A stretch of DNA of 64,000 nucleotides, from the NCBI GenBank assembly GCA_963924555.1, contig OZ004584.1, positions 1,115,001 to 1,179,000 of the forward strand, given 5' to 3'. Shown here piece after piece: positions 1-11,600 of the stretch. The notes under the pieces are model-generated. The model ran no database searches, had not been told where the DNA came from, and worked only from the letters and a program-made list of their open reading frames with translations. A program made the position numbers and the translations under genes. Each line of letters begins with the position of its first letter. Position 1 is the first letter of the stretch. The DNA is from Crambe crambe. Taxonomy: Eukaryota; Porifera; Demospongiae; Poecilosclerida; Crambeidae.

Positions 1-934
1 TCGCTGTCGATCTGCTGCTGATGAACGTTTTTGCTGGAATAACTGCGTGCTTTCATACCGTAAAAACGTTTAGTAATTTCGAACCCAACTACGTACGTTT
101 AATTGGGCCGTTCAACGCAAACGCCTGCTTTGCGTTCATAAAGCGTTCGCACACGGTTTTTTTTACAACGCTTGAGCGTTCTACGGACGTTGTACGGCAA
201 CGCAACGGAAACTTTTTTATGATGAAGACCGTAGGTAGTTAGGTAATACTTCAGGACCACCCCTCTATTAACTCTATGGCCACTCCCTATAAAGCACACT
301 TGTTTATGGTCCATATAGGTGGTTAGATACTTCAGGACCACCCCTCTATTAACTCTATGGCCATTCCCTATAAAGCACACTTGTTTATGGTCCATATCAG
401 GACCACCCCTCTATTAACTTTAAGACCACTCTGCCATGTCCCAGCAGCACCTAGAGCACCTAGGGTCATACTCCTATAAGTGTTTATGACTACTTTTATG
501 CATCTCTATCACTCTAGAGTAGGTACCTGGCCAAAGTTGGTGATTGTGTCGAGGACATTTATCGCAATGAATATTCCTGTGATTTGTTTTGAAAGAATCT
601 TCCAAATAACGATTAAAATTCCCTGAAACATAAACAGATAAACAAACAAACAAATAAACAAAATAATACACAAAAAAAGGTCATGTCTTACAACCAGTGG
701 ATATAGCTGGATCAGAAAGACACAAAAGTGTTCCGATTCTGCTTCTATGTACACAGTCAATTCTGTCTAAAACTCTAATAAGCACACTCTGCCATGTCTA
801 TTCATCTCTCTATTAAGGGCATTCTGGCATCTGCCATGACCCAACAGCACCTAATCCAGCTATTCTATCTCCCCAAAGAGACCACCTCCTGTTAAGGTCA
901 CTTGTTCCTGGCTCTCATGTGTATGTAGGTGTGG
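1..934. other. Intergenic left edge with tandem repeat
   Basis: No convincing coding exon is seen. Positions about 20-235 are unusually CpG-rich, with many ACG/CGT/GCG words, unlike the AT-rich surroundings. A unit of roughly 70-80 bp beginning with AGGACCACCCCTCTATTAA is repeated at about 250-320 and 330-396, with a partial third copy from 396. An AAAC/AAAT-type low-complexity stretch lies at 625-670. The region is 3' of the minus-strand GPR155-like gene and may hold its 3' UTR next to the stop codon. Confidence 0.5.
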
Positions 935-3900
935 TCACAGTAAGCATAGAATTTTCCTCACCACTAATGAGGAGAAGACAAGTAACACCAATAAAATCAC
1001 AAATCGAATCATATGCTTCCCCGCAGCATCTCTGTACCACAGACCCATCCCCTCTGTGAAGTCCCCAAACTGAAGAGAACTAGGTTCATCTGGACTGATT
1101 TCTCGTCTGTTCCTATTAGTTCTGGAGCCCAAGAGTGGGGAGTACTCGTTGTGTTTGGTCTCATCTGAAAGGTCCAAAGAAGCTGTTTTTGCACTGTCCT
1201 CATACACAATTTTAGTCTTGGAGTCAGTAGAGTTGGGGTTCTCTTCCACTTTCCTCGTATCCGAATTAATCGTGAATGGTACGGGTGTATTGGGGGACCG
1301 TTGCCCCACACTTGGACTAAGCCTAGCTCGTTTTAACTTCACGTCATTGGTGGATGCTGATGATGGTTCTTGAGGTGAGGCTTCCCTCTTTGGTGATGAA
1401 GCTTTTCGCATCTTTCGGGCTATGAGTATGATCATCACCGTACAGATGGTCGTTATCAAGAAACAGATGACCAAAACAGCTAGAGATATCACCAACTGCA
1501 TGTACAAACATAATATGAGTGCACACATAATAGAGTTCCAAAACTATGACTTCAAAATTCATCTCTAACAATTTAAGTTTAAAATTGGTTGAAGAATGAC
1601 ACAATGTTCACTTACTTGAGCTTCTCCAAAGAGAAATGAAACGTCCACCAAAGCCCTGTGCAATCTCTGCTGGTTGGCAGTACAAATTGACACCAAAAGA
1701 ACAGTAATTATCACTGGGGCACTGTCAACCATGAGGGAAGGAGGGAGGGAGGGAGGAGAGAGGGGGAGAGGGAGGGAGGGAGGAGGGAGAGAGGGAGGGA
1801 AAGGGAGAAGGAGGGAAGAAGAGAAAAGGGGAAGGAGAGAGGGGGGAGGAGGGAGAGAAGGGGGAGGAGGGAGAGAAGGGGGAGGAGGGAGAGAGGGGGA
1901 AGGAGGGAGGGAGGGAGGGATAGAAGGGGGAGGAGGGAGGGAGGGAGGGAGGGAAGGGAGAAGGAGAGAGGAGGAAAGAGGAGGGAGGGAAGAAGAGAGG
2001 GGAAGGAAAGAGGAGGGAGGGATGGAAGAGATAAATATGTACTGCTTGATTTTCCCACCTATATACCCCCTACACTGCACTCCTACGTGTTTACATACCC
2101 CCATGCTGCCAGCATGATGGGGACCCAAGCCTTCTCGGCTATCGTCGGTCCCTTGAGAAGGTAAATAACCAATCCAATGCTTGTAGCAGCCATCCAAGTG
2201 CGAGTTGAAAGTACACCTGAACAGGAGCAAAACGGAAACATATATGAAGAGTAATAGTGAAAATTTTGTGGGGTAAAATTTTCGTGGATTTAGTGGTTTT
2301 AGCTAATACACACTTCAATTTTACCCCACAAAAATTTCGTGCTCTGTGGTATCTCTACACCAGAATTTCACCATGAGTTACCACAAAGATTATTGACATA
2401 GTTAATAATTAAATCCTCTATGATTAGGGATGAAGTCTGTGGATGTAATATTACTTACCGATGAAGAAGACGCTGAACCAAAAGTAGGCCCAGTATATGA
2501 GTTTCTTGTCTGATACATAACCTTCTAGTTGAATGCCCACCACTTCAAGCAGCTACAAAGAGTATACATACTCAGTATTATGTACTGTACTATCTATTAG
2601 GCTGAGTTGCCATTTACTGACATATCACCTTATCATGGGTGATGACTATCATCACAAATGAACATATTAAGAGTTGACTTAGTACGACATGCAACAAGTC
2701 ACTCACGAACCAGAGAGGAGATCAAAATAAAACAATAGTGGTAGTGTGCAACCACAATTATAGTCAGCTATGGGGAAGATGTCCACTATCTATAAGCTTC
2801 ACTTTGAGTTGCTTCTTTTTGGTTTTGGTTTTTAAAACAGGATTTTCAGGTTGGTTGAGGGATCGAGCCATCTGGAGCTACATGCGTAATTCACACAGTT
2901 AAAGCATCACAGATGACCCTCAACCAACTTGAAAATCTACACAAAGAAACCAAAAGTAATGGAGTTGACAATGCATGATTGCACAGTATTCAGTAATAAT
3001 ATCATGTTACTTAATTAGTGTATACGTACCACAGCTACCATCAGGTGCATGACAAAGATGTGGACGTAAGAGCGGTACCTCCTTGCAAGAATGAACAGAA
3101 TGAATACACACACCTGTACAGGAAGTTTATAGATGGGATGAGATAAAAAGCTACATATTTACCAACTCAGACAGTGCACAAAGCATCAAAACCCACACTG
3201 ATTGACTATTTCTTAACCAAAGCTAGGATTGTTGCTTTCATTATCACGTTCAATGAATGAAGATAAAATACTAGTGAGTAAAAAGCTATGATAACCACTT
3301 CAGGTACTTCTGTATTTTACAGTATTAATTAAGTTTCCCAAATTATGGCACAATAAGTCAGTGTTTGTTATAATAGCTCGATACACTGAAAGAAAGACAA
3401 ATGAAAAACAAATTATTATTAAAACAACAAAAATAAAATACCAAAAATTATGTACCACACTTATAGCTGAAAGGATGCAGACCCCTCTCTGGACATCCGA
3501 TATGATGGTGTGATATTGATCCTCAGAGGCATAGTGAATCAGCACCATTCTCGCTGAAATGTACATGATAGGAGCAGAGAGGAAAGTGCACAGCACAAGA
3601 GATGCTGCTACCTACACACATTATAAAATAATACAGGTAACAGCCACTGGACACCCCTGAAATGAGGACTACAGTGGAACCTCCAATAAAGGACACTCTG
3701 AAAGAGGACCAACCTCTCAATAAAGAAGTACCACTGCAATTATGAATATACAAAATAACCTCCTCAAAACACTGGGTTCCAAGTGTGTCCATTTTTTGGA
3801 GGTTTTCATTAGTGGCTCTGTATATGCTATTCACTGCATCCTCACAACTTGCATGGCGATGTTATACTGACTGGCGAAGATGAAGACAGTTGGAGCTGTG

Positions 3901-6303
3901 GGGAAGGTCCCAAGGAGGAACCCGAATGTGGAAATGTCTTCCTGAGTGGTGTTGGAGGCAACCACACCATCAGGCATTATGCTGTACACGATGCGATAGG
4001 CCACAATGGGAAGAAGGATCCTAAAGCAGGGAATGGGCCGAGAGATGATTAATTTGCAGACTTAATAATTATTACAGTCAAATTGACTGATTTACTCAGA
4101 TTAACAGGCCAGCAAGATCCTAAGTATCAGGAGTCAGTATACTGACTGATTTACTACAATAGACAGCAGGTTAAGGATTTCTGCTGCCCATTGGCCTCTG
4201 AAGTATACTAAGAACAGTACATACAATGGAACACCATTGTGGGAAAATCTGAGAAATCTTACGTCTTTGCCACTGTGAGCAGAATACCGACAAAAATGAT
4301 GTTCATTGTGATTTTCCTGATCTTTCCAACCATGAAGATTCCGATATTGAAGAGAGCACATGCTGCATAAGCCCCACCCAGTATGTCCAGGAACCCTATC
4401 AGCCAACCTGCACATTTCAAGAGGGAAAATGTCCAGGCTGAATCTAGTCTGCAATACAATCTCATACAAAAAGACCCCATACCACTATGCCTTCAAGAAT
4501 CTTTTTCCTTAGATGTGGTCAATCTAATACTAATGAACTTTTATATGTTCAATCAACCACCATTATGCATTCAGCAATTTCTAGGGAGCACACCGCTTAT
4601 GTCAAATTGGATTGTTTCATACGTACATTGATCTTTGGCCATGATCTATGTAGCACTCACTGGGTAGCTTGTCCTCAGGCTCTGTCTTATGGAGACCAAA
4701 AGTGACGATGATGTTCACCAGTAAACCAAGGACGGTCATGAAAATAACTGGATTGAGCACGACCCCCTTCAAAGTCCGCAGGAGAATCATAGGGATCTGG
4801 AAAATCAAAATTCAAGTTGATTGAGTTTATAGATTACAATATTGAAAGCAAAGAGGGATTCAAAAGAATCTAGGATTTATTGAAATTGATGTGAAAAGGG
4901 ACTTGATTTTGCAAGTGCATACATGCATGATGATATGTAGTTTATGTGTGGACAAAAATTACATTTGTTTTATTTTGTGTGATGGATGAAGCTCAAGTGT
5001 TCATCCTGATTACATGTCCCACTGACTAGCACTCTACCTGCTTCATTCTGAACTTCCCCTTGGAGGACTGTTTGTGGAACTCCATGAAGGTGAAGCCTAT
5101 GGGATTGATAATCGCCAGGGAAACGGGGGCCAGCAGGTAGATGTAGCTGGCATAGTCAAACTGCCCAGCACTTTCTGCTGTTTGGTAGAGAGCTTGTACT
5201 GAAATAAAGAAGAAATATTATAATGCCATGGATATTACTGTCACTTAGTATGGTAAAATAATTCACTATAATTAAAATGCTGAAAATTAATTTGTCCAGC
5301 CATCAATAGATATGCTGATAATAAGGTAAAGCGGGGCTATTTCGTAGGGTCAAATATTTTCAAAACTCCTCGAGCTTATGAGCTCTATTTTGAAAGGTAT
5401 ATTCTACTATTATGGTAGATTATATCCTCCAACATTGAGCTCAGAAGCCTGAGTAGTTTCAGAAATATTTGAACAATACGGAATTACCCGCCGTTCGAAA
5501 TAGCCCCGCTTTACCTTACCAAGCAAAACATTCACCACATAGTTATTGTGGATTGCAAGTCCCGTGCCAGTCTGAAATTTTGTTGGCCTTTCAATCAGCT
5601 CAGTGGCAGATGACATCAGTATTGATCAGATCAGAGTGACAAGAGACCACAGTCAGTACAAGTGGTGAAAGTTATCTCATCTGGAATAATACACCACAGC
5701 AGTGCTGTAAGTGTGCATAACAAATGCACACCTATCACAATCTTTAATCGAGGTTTAGTTTGTGTGCAAGGTGGGAAACCTCTACTTCCCATGCAGTCTG
5801 CTTTGCTAGTATAGTAATTCTGAATGCTTCAAATCCTACTACTAATAGTTCTCCAGTTTTGACCTCAAAATTTTTCATCAACAGATTTAGCTAGCTACCT
5901 AGCTGTTTGGAAAATTACCACCCTTATTTACCTTACACTACTTACCAATAGGTAATCCCAAGGCAAAATCATTTGATTGAGTAACAAAGATCCCAAGGAT
6001 CCCACCTTTCCCAATGTTGAATGGTCTGGATACCAACACAGTGACAATTACCACACCCACAAACACAAGGAACTTTGACAGCAGTATCGAACCAAGAAAT
6101 GGCCAGGATATAGCAGCCACATTGAGGATGGCTAGATTCTTGAAGAGCAGTGCAGGGAGAGCTAGTTTCCCCACCAGAACACCGATGCTTCTTGCTTCAT
6201 TGACCGGGATGATCTTGAAGAATCCAAAGATGTAGCCAATGAGGATGATAGCGAAGGACTGAGCTATGGCTGGGAAGAGGTTGCTAACTGAAGGGGTCGC
6301 CAT
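935..6303 (-). CDS. GPR155: GPR155/LYCHOS-like membrane protein, 11 exons, no DEP domain
   Basis: Exons on the minus strand: 6303-5946, 5198-5038, 4796-4661, 4407-4263, 4020-3849, 3611-3456, 3113-3030, 2552-2459, 2216-2099, 1721-1616 and 1495-935. All have GT-AG introns and the phases close to 696 codons plus stop. The N-terminal half is a PIN/auxin-carrier-like transporter domain (motifs VTQSNDFALG, NPIGF, LSAPIMYISA, all typical of GPR155). It is followed by about six or seven further membrane segments. The vertebrate protein is a lysosomal cholesterol sensor acting on mTORC1. The last exon carries a long Ser/Pro/Arg loop with a YSPLL sequence (possible YxxPhi sorting signal), then one TM, then stop. 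The DEP domain that ends vertebrate GPR155 is not seen. The start is the ATG at 6303; an upstream in-frame TTG at 6324 is not a plausible start. The exon 6 donor is ambiguous between 3456 and 3459. Confidence 0.85.
1735..2030. repeat. GGGA/GGAG purine-rich microsatellite in GPR155 intron
   Basis: About 300 bp of almost pure G/A sequence built from GGGAGGA-like units lies inside the intron between GPR155-like exons 9 and 10. On the gene's own strand it is a polypyrimidine tract leading to the acceptor at 1722. It is open in several frames only because of its composition. Confidence 0.9.
2258..2341. repeat. Foldback element in GPR155 intron 8
   Basis: The arms at 2261-2280 and 2317-2337 (core GTGGGGTAAAATT and its complement) form a hairpin. 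A related foldback with the same TTCGTGG core sits at 46966-47070 in a VPS41 intron, and related half-arms occur near 12745 and 14750. Confidence 0.7.
2812..2950. repeat. Foldback element in GPR155 intron 7
   Basis: The left arm, including CTTTTTGGTTT and TTTTCAGGTTGGTTGAGG, is matched by a right arm reading CCTCAACCAACTTGAAAATC then AAACCAAAAG. This makes an imperfect hairpin of about 140 bp, a MITE-like structure. Confidence 0.65.
3671..3811. mobile_element. MITE copy (CAGTGGAACCTC family) in GPR155 intron 5
   Basis: It starts ACAGTGGAACCTCCAATAAA and contains the family words AAAGAGGACCAACCTCT and TTCCAAGTGTGTCCA. The far terminal repeat is degraded. The same family recurs in introns of VPS41 and TRMT10 and beside the minisatellite at 35676. 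Confidence 0.75.
5322..5518. mobile_element. 197-bp MITE with 23-bp terminal inverted repeats
   Basis: Left end 5322-5344 and right end 5496-5518 are exact reverse complements, with core GTAAAGCGGGGCTATTTCG. TA at each end is consistent with a TA target-site duplication, as for Tc1/mariner-like elements. It lies in intron 1 of the GPR155-like gene and carries no transposase. A short ORF through it is not an exon: the phase of exons 1 and 2 joins without it. Confidence 0.85.
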
Positions 6304-6691
6304 CAAGAGTTTCTTGACCGTCAACTAGCTGTACGAGATACAATTAGGACACGCCCACCCCCTTACCACGCCCCAGTCCTTAACCACGCCCATCACTACA
6401 AAGGTCACAAGGTGTTGTCAGCAGTTTTTACTCACCTTCAAGCACTGTTGTCTCGCAAGCCACACTAGACTATCTGTTTTGGTTCTAGTTTAAGACCCCC
6501 AACAGCTATATTCAGTGAGTCGAAATTAATACCAGATATCTTGATATCTAGTTACACAAATACTTAAGAGCTAGGGAAAATTGTACATCTGTAGATCACC
6601 TTTGTAAATGTGTGTCCTAGACTATAAACCCATCAAGTGATAGGTATAATTTTGTTTGTATTATAGTCTCACGAAAAGTCAGTACTGGACC
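6304..6691. promoter_or_regulatory. Divergent promoter region between GPR155-like and TMEM45-like
   Basis: The two start codons are 388 bp apart in opposite directions. Three copies of an ACGCCC-type box (ACACGCCCACC, CCACGCCCC, CCACGCCCA) lie within 6349-6392, resembling KLF/SP-type CACCC or GC boxes. CCACGCCC words also occur at 19122, 25551 and 44529, so they may instead be a dispersed sequence. No clear TATA box is seen. Confidence 0.45.
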
Positions 6692-7786
6692 ATGGGAAGT
6701 CTTGGTGGTCACGTGATTCCTGGAGTGTTCTTTATCATCCATGGGATTTGGTGGTGTTTCCTTTCCATGTGGTACCATCTCACATCCAAATCATCTGCAC
6801 TCAAGCCTTCTGGAGAGTCTCGAGCAAAGAAGGACAAATACCCACCTTCATTCTTTGAGTACAAGAGAGATTGCAATTTAGGTCGAAAGGCGTGGTTACC
6901 ATTACCATGTACACGTATTCCTCTAGAACCAATAATCAAGACAATTCTTCCAGCTCTGGGAATGATTGTGGAGCTATTCTTTGTGTACAAGCCGGATGAA
7001 AGCGGTAAAAGTCGCCTTTCGGTGGAACTGTATCGAGTTAGAGACAACAATGGACAACTGAACGACCTGAGCAAACTCCATCATATAACCATGTATGGTA
7101 GCTTTGTCCTTTCAGGAATAGTGGATTTAGTGAGCATCTGTGCCAAATTTCCTCGTCCTACTAGCATGATATTCTTCTCTCTGGCATTCGGTGTTGAAGG
7201 CATTCTATTCTATCTCCATACTCTAGGAAGAGACGCCCTTAACGTTCAAATCCACCTCCTTCTAGTTTACAGCATCTTTGCATGTGTGATTTTTGCTGCA
7301 TTAAGAACTTTCAGAGCCAATAACCTCATCATCAACTTAGGCTTGGGTAGCAGTATCCTTCTTCAGGGTACATGGTTTATACAAGCTGGTTATTTCCTTT
7401 TCGGTGGTTTTTTAGAACATCAAAAGCAGGAAGTAAGAGATGCGGAAAACCATGTGAATAGTCATATGGAAGGTCATAAATATACTATGTTCATTGCTGC
7501 AAATTTCACTTGGCATTTGCTGTTCATTGCTCTCAGTCAATTGCTGATATGGGGTTTTTTGTCGGTATGCTTCCGGAACAAACTGCTTCAAAAGAGAATA
7601 TCGAAAAGGCGTAATCTTACAGTAGAGCTGCAACAAACTTGGAAAGACACTACTGAAGAATGCAATAGGCTTATTGCTGAAGAATCTACAGGAAGTGTGG
7701 AGAACAGACTTGAAATGCAGAAAGAGATGACTGGAGGTGTAGAGAATGGAATTGAAATGCAGAAAGTAGCTGAAACCCATGCTTAG
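6692..7786 (+). CDS. TMEM45: TMEM45-family (DUF716) multi-pass membrane protein
   Basis: A single-exon ORF of 364 aa starts at the ATG at 6692 (CCATGGG, strong start context); the frame is open upstream only to a TTG. The N-terminus GSLGGHVIPGVFFIIHG matches the TMEM45 GHxLPGxFFxIxG signature. Further family marks are a central SGIVD segment, an HxHTLGR-like loop (YLHTLGRDALNVQIHLLL) and LLQGTWFIQAGYFLF. About seven hydrophobic segments are seen. The tail is charged, with an imperfect internal repeat (ENRLEMQKEMTGG / ENGIEMQKVAE). Vertebrate TMEM45 proteins are membrane proteins of poorly defined role. The 3' end of this gene is duplicated as a decayed fragment at 12785-12980. Confidence 0.88.
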   Translation: MGSLGGHVIPGVFFIIHGIWWCFLSMWYHLTSKSSALKPSGESRAKKDKYPPSFFEYKRDCNLGRKAWLPLPCTRIPLEPIIKTILPALGMIVELFFVYKPDESGKSRLSVELYRVRDNNGQLNDLSKLHHITMYGSFVLSGIVDLVSICAKFPRPTSMIFFSLAFGVEGILFYLHTLGRDALNVQIHLLLVYSIFACVIFAALRTFRANNLIINLGLGSSILLQGTWFIQAGYFLFGGFLEHQKQEVRDAENHVNSHMEGHKYTMFIAANFTWHLLFIALSQLLIWGFLSVCFRNKLLQKRISKRRNLTVELQQTWKDTTEECNRLIAEESTGSVENRLEMQKEMTGGVENGIEMQKVAETHA

Positions 7787-8655
7787 CAGATATATTATGT
7801 TCGTTTTTAAAAACTTTCTCAGTTAGCTACCAGTTGATTTGTCGCAGTTATGTAAGCAATAAAAGCACTTACTGTATTCATTCTCTGTGAAATGACGTCA
7901 TGACGCATCCAATAATAACGCATGCGCATAATGAACCGTGAAAGAGCGGGAAATTTAATTCCTTGGCCCTCGCTGCGGAGTGCTCTGCATTTTATCTTCA
8001 GTGAGTTTAATAAGTATAACAAGTCATTGCATCTATCTGCCAACCACACATTTTCTATATAAGCTGACTGTTAAGTCAACCAGGCAGGGTTTAGCTAACC
8101 TGTAGTAAATAAACCATACTGAATGATTTAATGCACAATGACATGGCTATATGTCATGATAGCTCAGTATGTCATTATACTCAATCTGTGGTTTATGCTG
8201 TAAAGGTTGATATTCAGGACTTCACCAATGGTGGCTTATTCCTTTGCACATTTCATCACAAAAACAGAGTCATGCATGGCTAGCAAAGCTTTCTAGTTCA
8301 TTAGTTATCAATGATAGTCCTAGCCATGTTGTTTGTTATTGTGCATTAAAGACAATGAGTTTAAGGCGGATAACTCTTATTAGTTTACTTGTGGCACAAG
8401 GTACTGAAACTGAAGTAAACTAGTAAGAGAGTTATCCTTAAACTCACTGTCTTTAATGCACAATAACAAAACAACATGGATTCTTTTTGTGCATGAAGTA
8501 ACATTGCATTGAAGGCTAACAGCTAAATAAGGTGTTAAACATAACTACTCGGTTTCTATAAAATAAAAATAACATTCGACCTAACTTTGTAGCAGCATAG
8601 TTTGTCTGCTTGCATCATAACCAACACAATATTGCTATAGACAGAGCTGAGAAGA
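7787..8655. other. Intergenic: TMEM45 3' flank and 5' flank of first beta-helix gene
   Basis: The stretch contains a palindromic CRE-like TGACGTCA at 7893-7900 and an NRF1-like palindrome CGCATGCGCA at 7919-7928. It also holds a foldback element at 8325-8478. The block around 7870-8480 is duplicated in decayed form at 13020-13815. No coding exon is recognised. The CRE/NRF1 pair could be a promoter for the 8656 gene with a leader exon, but that is inference. Confidence 0.5.
8325..8478. mobile_element. Foldback MITE upstream of beta-helix gene 1
   Basis: The outer arms CATGTTGTTTGTTATTGTGC and the reverse complement ending at 8478 frame inner arms around AGTTTACTT...AAGTAAACT. Almost the whole 154 bp can fold on itself. 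A second copy lies at 13668-13815 in the duplicated remnant. Confidence 0.75.
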
Positions 8656-11600
8656 ATGGAGACTGCTAGTATTTGCAACATCCTCCTGCTATTTTTAATT
8701 GACTCTGCTAGCTTTCTCTCTTGTGAAACAGCTCACCTCTGTGTTATAAACAATGAACTTACTTCACAGCCTCTGCTTAGCAGCTGTAATTACAGAAATT
8801 CAATTGATAATTTCTCCCAAGAAGCTGACAAGTATTCAAAGTCTAACACCACTGTCACATTCTTCGGAGGCCATCACAACCTCACACACACATGGAAGTG
8901 GAACAACGTAGAGAATGTTATTTTAAGGGCCAACGGCAGATCTGAAGTGATAATAAACTGCTCTCCTCATGATAGTAATGGCTTTGTGTTTGAGAATGTG
9001 TCAATGTTGAGCATATCAAGTCTTCACATGATAGGCTGTGGAAGTAACTGGACTATCAGAAGCAATATCAAAGGACTTATTTCAAATGTTTTATCGGCGC
9101 TATCCTTCATTAACGGATCACAACTCACCCTCACTTTTGTCAGTGTATCAGATGCAAAAGCAGCTGGACTGTACATTTATAATGTTGCAGGGAATACAAG
9201 ATTGAATTTCATCATAGTTACAAATGCATCATCAGATGATTCTGAGAAGATGAGCGGCAATATCATTTTGTATGACATAGATGTGAATTCAAGCTTAGCT
9301 ATCGAAAATTCTGTGTTTTCTCACTGTGGATACGATATTAAAAACAATTGTTCAAAGAATATTACAATTATTCAATCCTCGGGACTGGCATTAATTGTTA
9401 CAAGCTCGAAATCAGTCATCAGCATATCTGCCACCAACTTCTATAATAACAAGGGCTGCAATGGAGGAAATATTGAACTACTGCTCTTCAGCATTCCGGT
9501 TCAACCTGAAACACCAGTGCTAACCATCAATAATACAATCTTGGAAAATGGCTTTTCAAATTTTGGAGGAGGACTATATGCTTCTTTTGAAGTCACCTTT
9601 TTATATCCCTTCAATTTCAGTGGCTCAAGTAAGTTTGAAGCCTTTGTCATCGAAAACTCAACATTTAGGAACAATATCGCTAAATATTCTGGAGGTGGGA
9701 TCGTGGTAGAGTGGCAAGAAAGATATTCTGGTAACGTTTTGGAAGCAACAATTTGTGATTCAGTTTTTTATAACAACTCGATACAGGACAATGGAGGTGG
9801 AGGCTTAGCTCTACACTACAGGAAATTCATTCAGCCCGGTGGAAGAAAGACCAATTCACAAAAGTTTCGTGTGAATTTGGAAGTATCACAGTGTTCCTTT
9901 TTCAACCATTCTCCAAGTAGAGGCCAATTATTGTCTGAGAACAGTGTAATTTTGGCTGATTTGGTTCCTTATTTGGGTATAATAGGGAGTAACATAACCT
10001 CAAACAATTGCACAGCTATCTTGACTATTTCCGCCATCCTTGTATTTAAAGGGTCGTCACTCATTCGTAATAACACTTCCCGAATAGGTGCAGGTATTCG
10101 ATTCTGCTCAAATTCTCTAATGTATCTGGCTCCTCATACAACCCTAATAATTACTGACAACAATGCTAGTGAAACAGGTGGAGGTATTCATGTGCATGGC
10201 AAGTGTCTTATGAGCACTCCGTTATGTTTTTTCCAGTACATACGTACCCATCGTGAACTTCTTGAGACAGTCAATGTTACAATTAGTGGAAACCATGCAG
10301 TTACTGCCGGAGATAATTTATTTGGTGGGTCTATAGATGACTGCTACAATATTAATGTTAAACATAATAAAAGCTTACTTCACATCACCCCCAAAAATTC
10401 AATGAAAGTATCATCAATATCATCCAAAGCTCAACATGTATGCTTCAAAGATAGTCATGTCTGTGGCAAGGAGATGCATAAATCTGTTTATCCAGGAGAA
10501 AGTGTACAGTTTGAAGTACAAGTGGTAGGTCAGCTCTATGGACCAGTCCCAGGGACAGTGAGAGCAGATTCAGAAGGTGGAGTCGTACTTAATTCAAGTG
10601 AGGACATCCAAACAATAAAGAAGAAACTTGGGGGACCTGTGCACTATGTTATCTATTCAAATTCTTCGCACATCCCAAACAATGCTGGATCTTTAACTCT
10701 CAGGGTCATTTTTGCAAGCGATTCTAGGTACACTCACAGCTTTCCACCTGCTGTTGTAAATGTGACTTTCAAACCTTGCCCATTCGGTTTCTCCAACTAT
10801 GCACTGAATGGGACAGCAAAGTTTGCCTGCCAATGTAAAAATATCAAGTGTTCAATCTATAGCCAGTATGGGTCTATAGAAAAAAACTATCAATCCTGGG
10901 TAGGCATGTTTGAAACACACTTGGCCACTAGTAGATTCTGTCCTTTGGACTATTGTAATCACAGTGTTACACACATAAACTCAACAGCTGATGGTCTTGA
11001 CCAAGACCATCAATGCAATTATTATCGAACTGGATTACTCTGTGGTTCGTGCCATAAAGGGTTCAGCTTGATATTTGGAACTTCAGAATGTCGTAAAAAG
11101 TGTTCCAATTGGTGGCTGTTTCTAGTCATTCCTTTTGCTCTAGCTGGCATATTTCTCGTTTTCATCATCACTTTCTTGAACCTCACAGTCACGACAGGAA
11201 CAGTCTGTGGCTTGATCTTTTATGCAAATGTGATCCAGGGTTATTCAGTTCTCCTATTACAAGAACATCCAGTGCCAGTTCTCTCTCGAGTTCTTCAAAT
11301 CTTCATAGCATGGTTGAACCTCGATTTAGGAATACCCACCTGTTTCTATGATGGAATGCAAGCATTTGGGAAGACTGCACTTCAAGCAGTCTTCCCTGTC
11401 TACATATGGCTGATATCTGCTGTCATCATCTTCCTCAGTAATCGGTACATCTCCATAACCAGATTATTTGGACAGAATGCAGTGAAAGTCCTGGCCACTT
11501 TGATACTCCTTTCATACTCAAAAATGCTCAGGGTTACGATAGGTACCCTGAACAAGGCAGTTATCACTCTTCATGTCAATAACACGAAGATCTATAAGAT

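Noticed and set aside
1565..2230. Pro/Ser/Leu-rich and Gly/Arg-rich ORFs on both strands
   Set aside because: Due to the GGGA microsatellite in a GPR155 intron; only 2216-2099 and 1721-1616 are exons, in their own frames.
5410..5616. 68-aa minus-strand ORF as a GPR155 exon
   Set aside because: It runs through a MITE, and exon 1 joins exon 2 at 5198 in phase, giving the conserved LPIG-VQALYQT sequence.
6304..6324. Upstream in-frame TTG as GPR155 start
   Set aside because: Non-ATG starts are not expected; ATG at 6303 gives a normal N-terminus. The same applies to TTG at 6656 before TMEM45.
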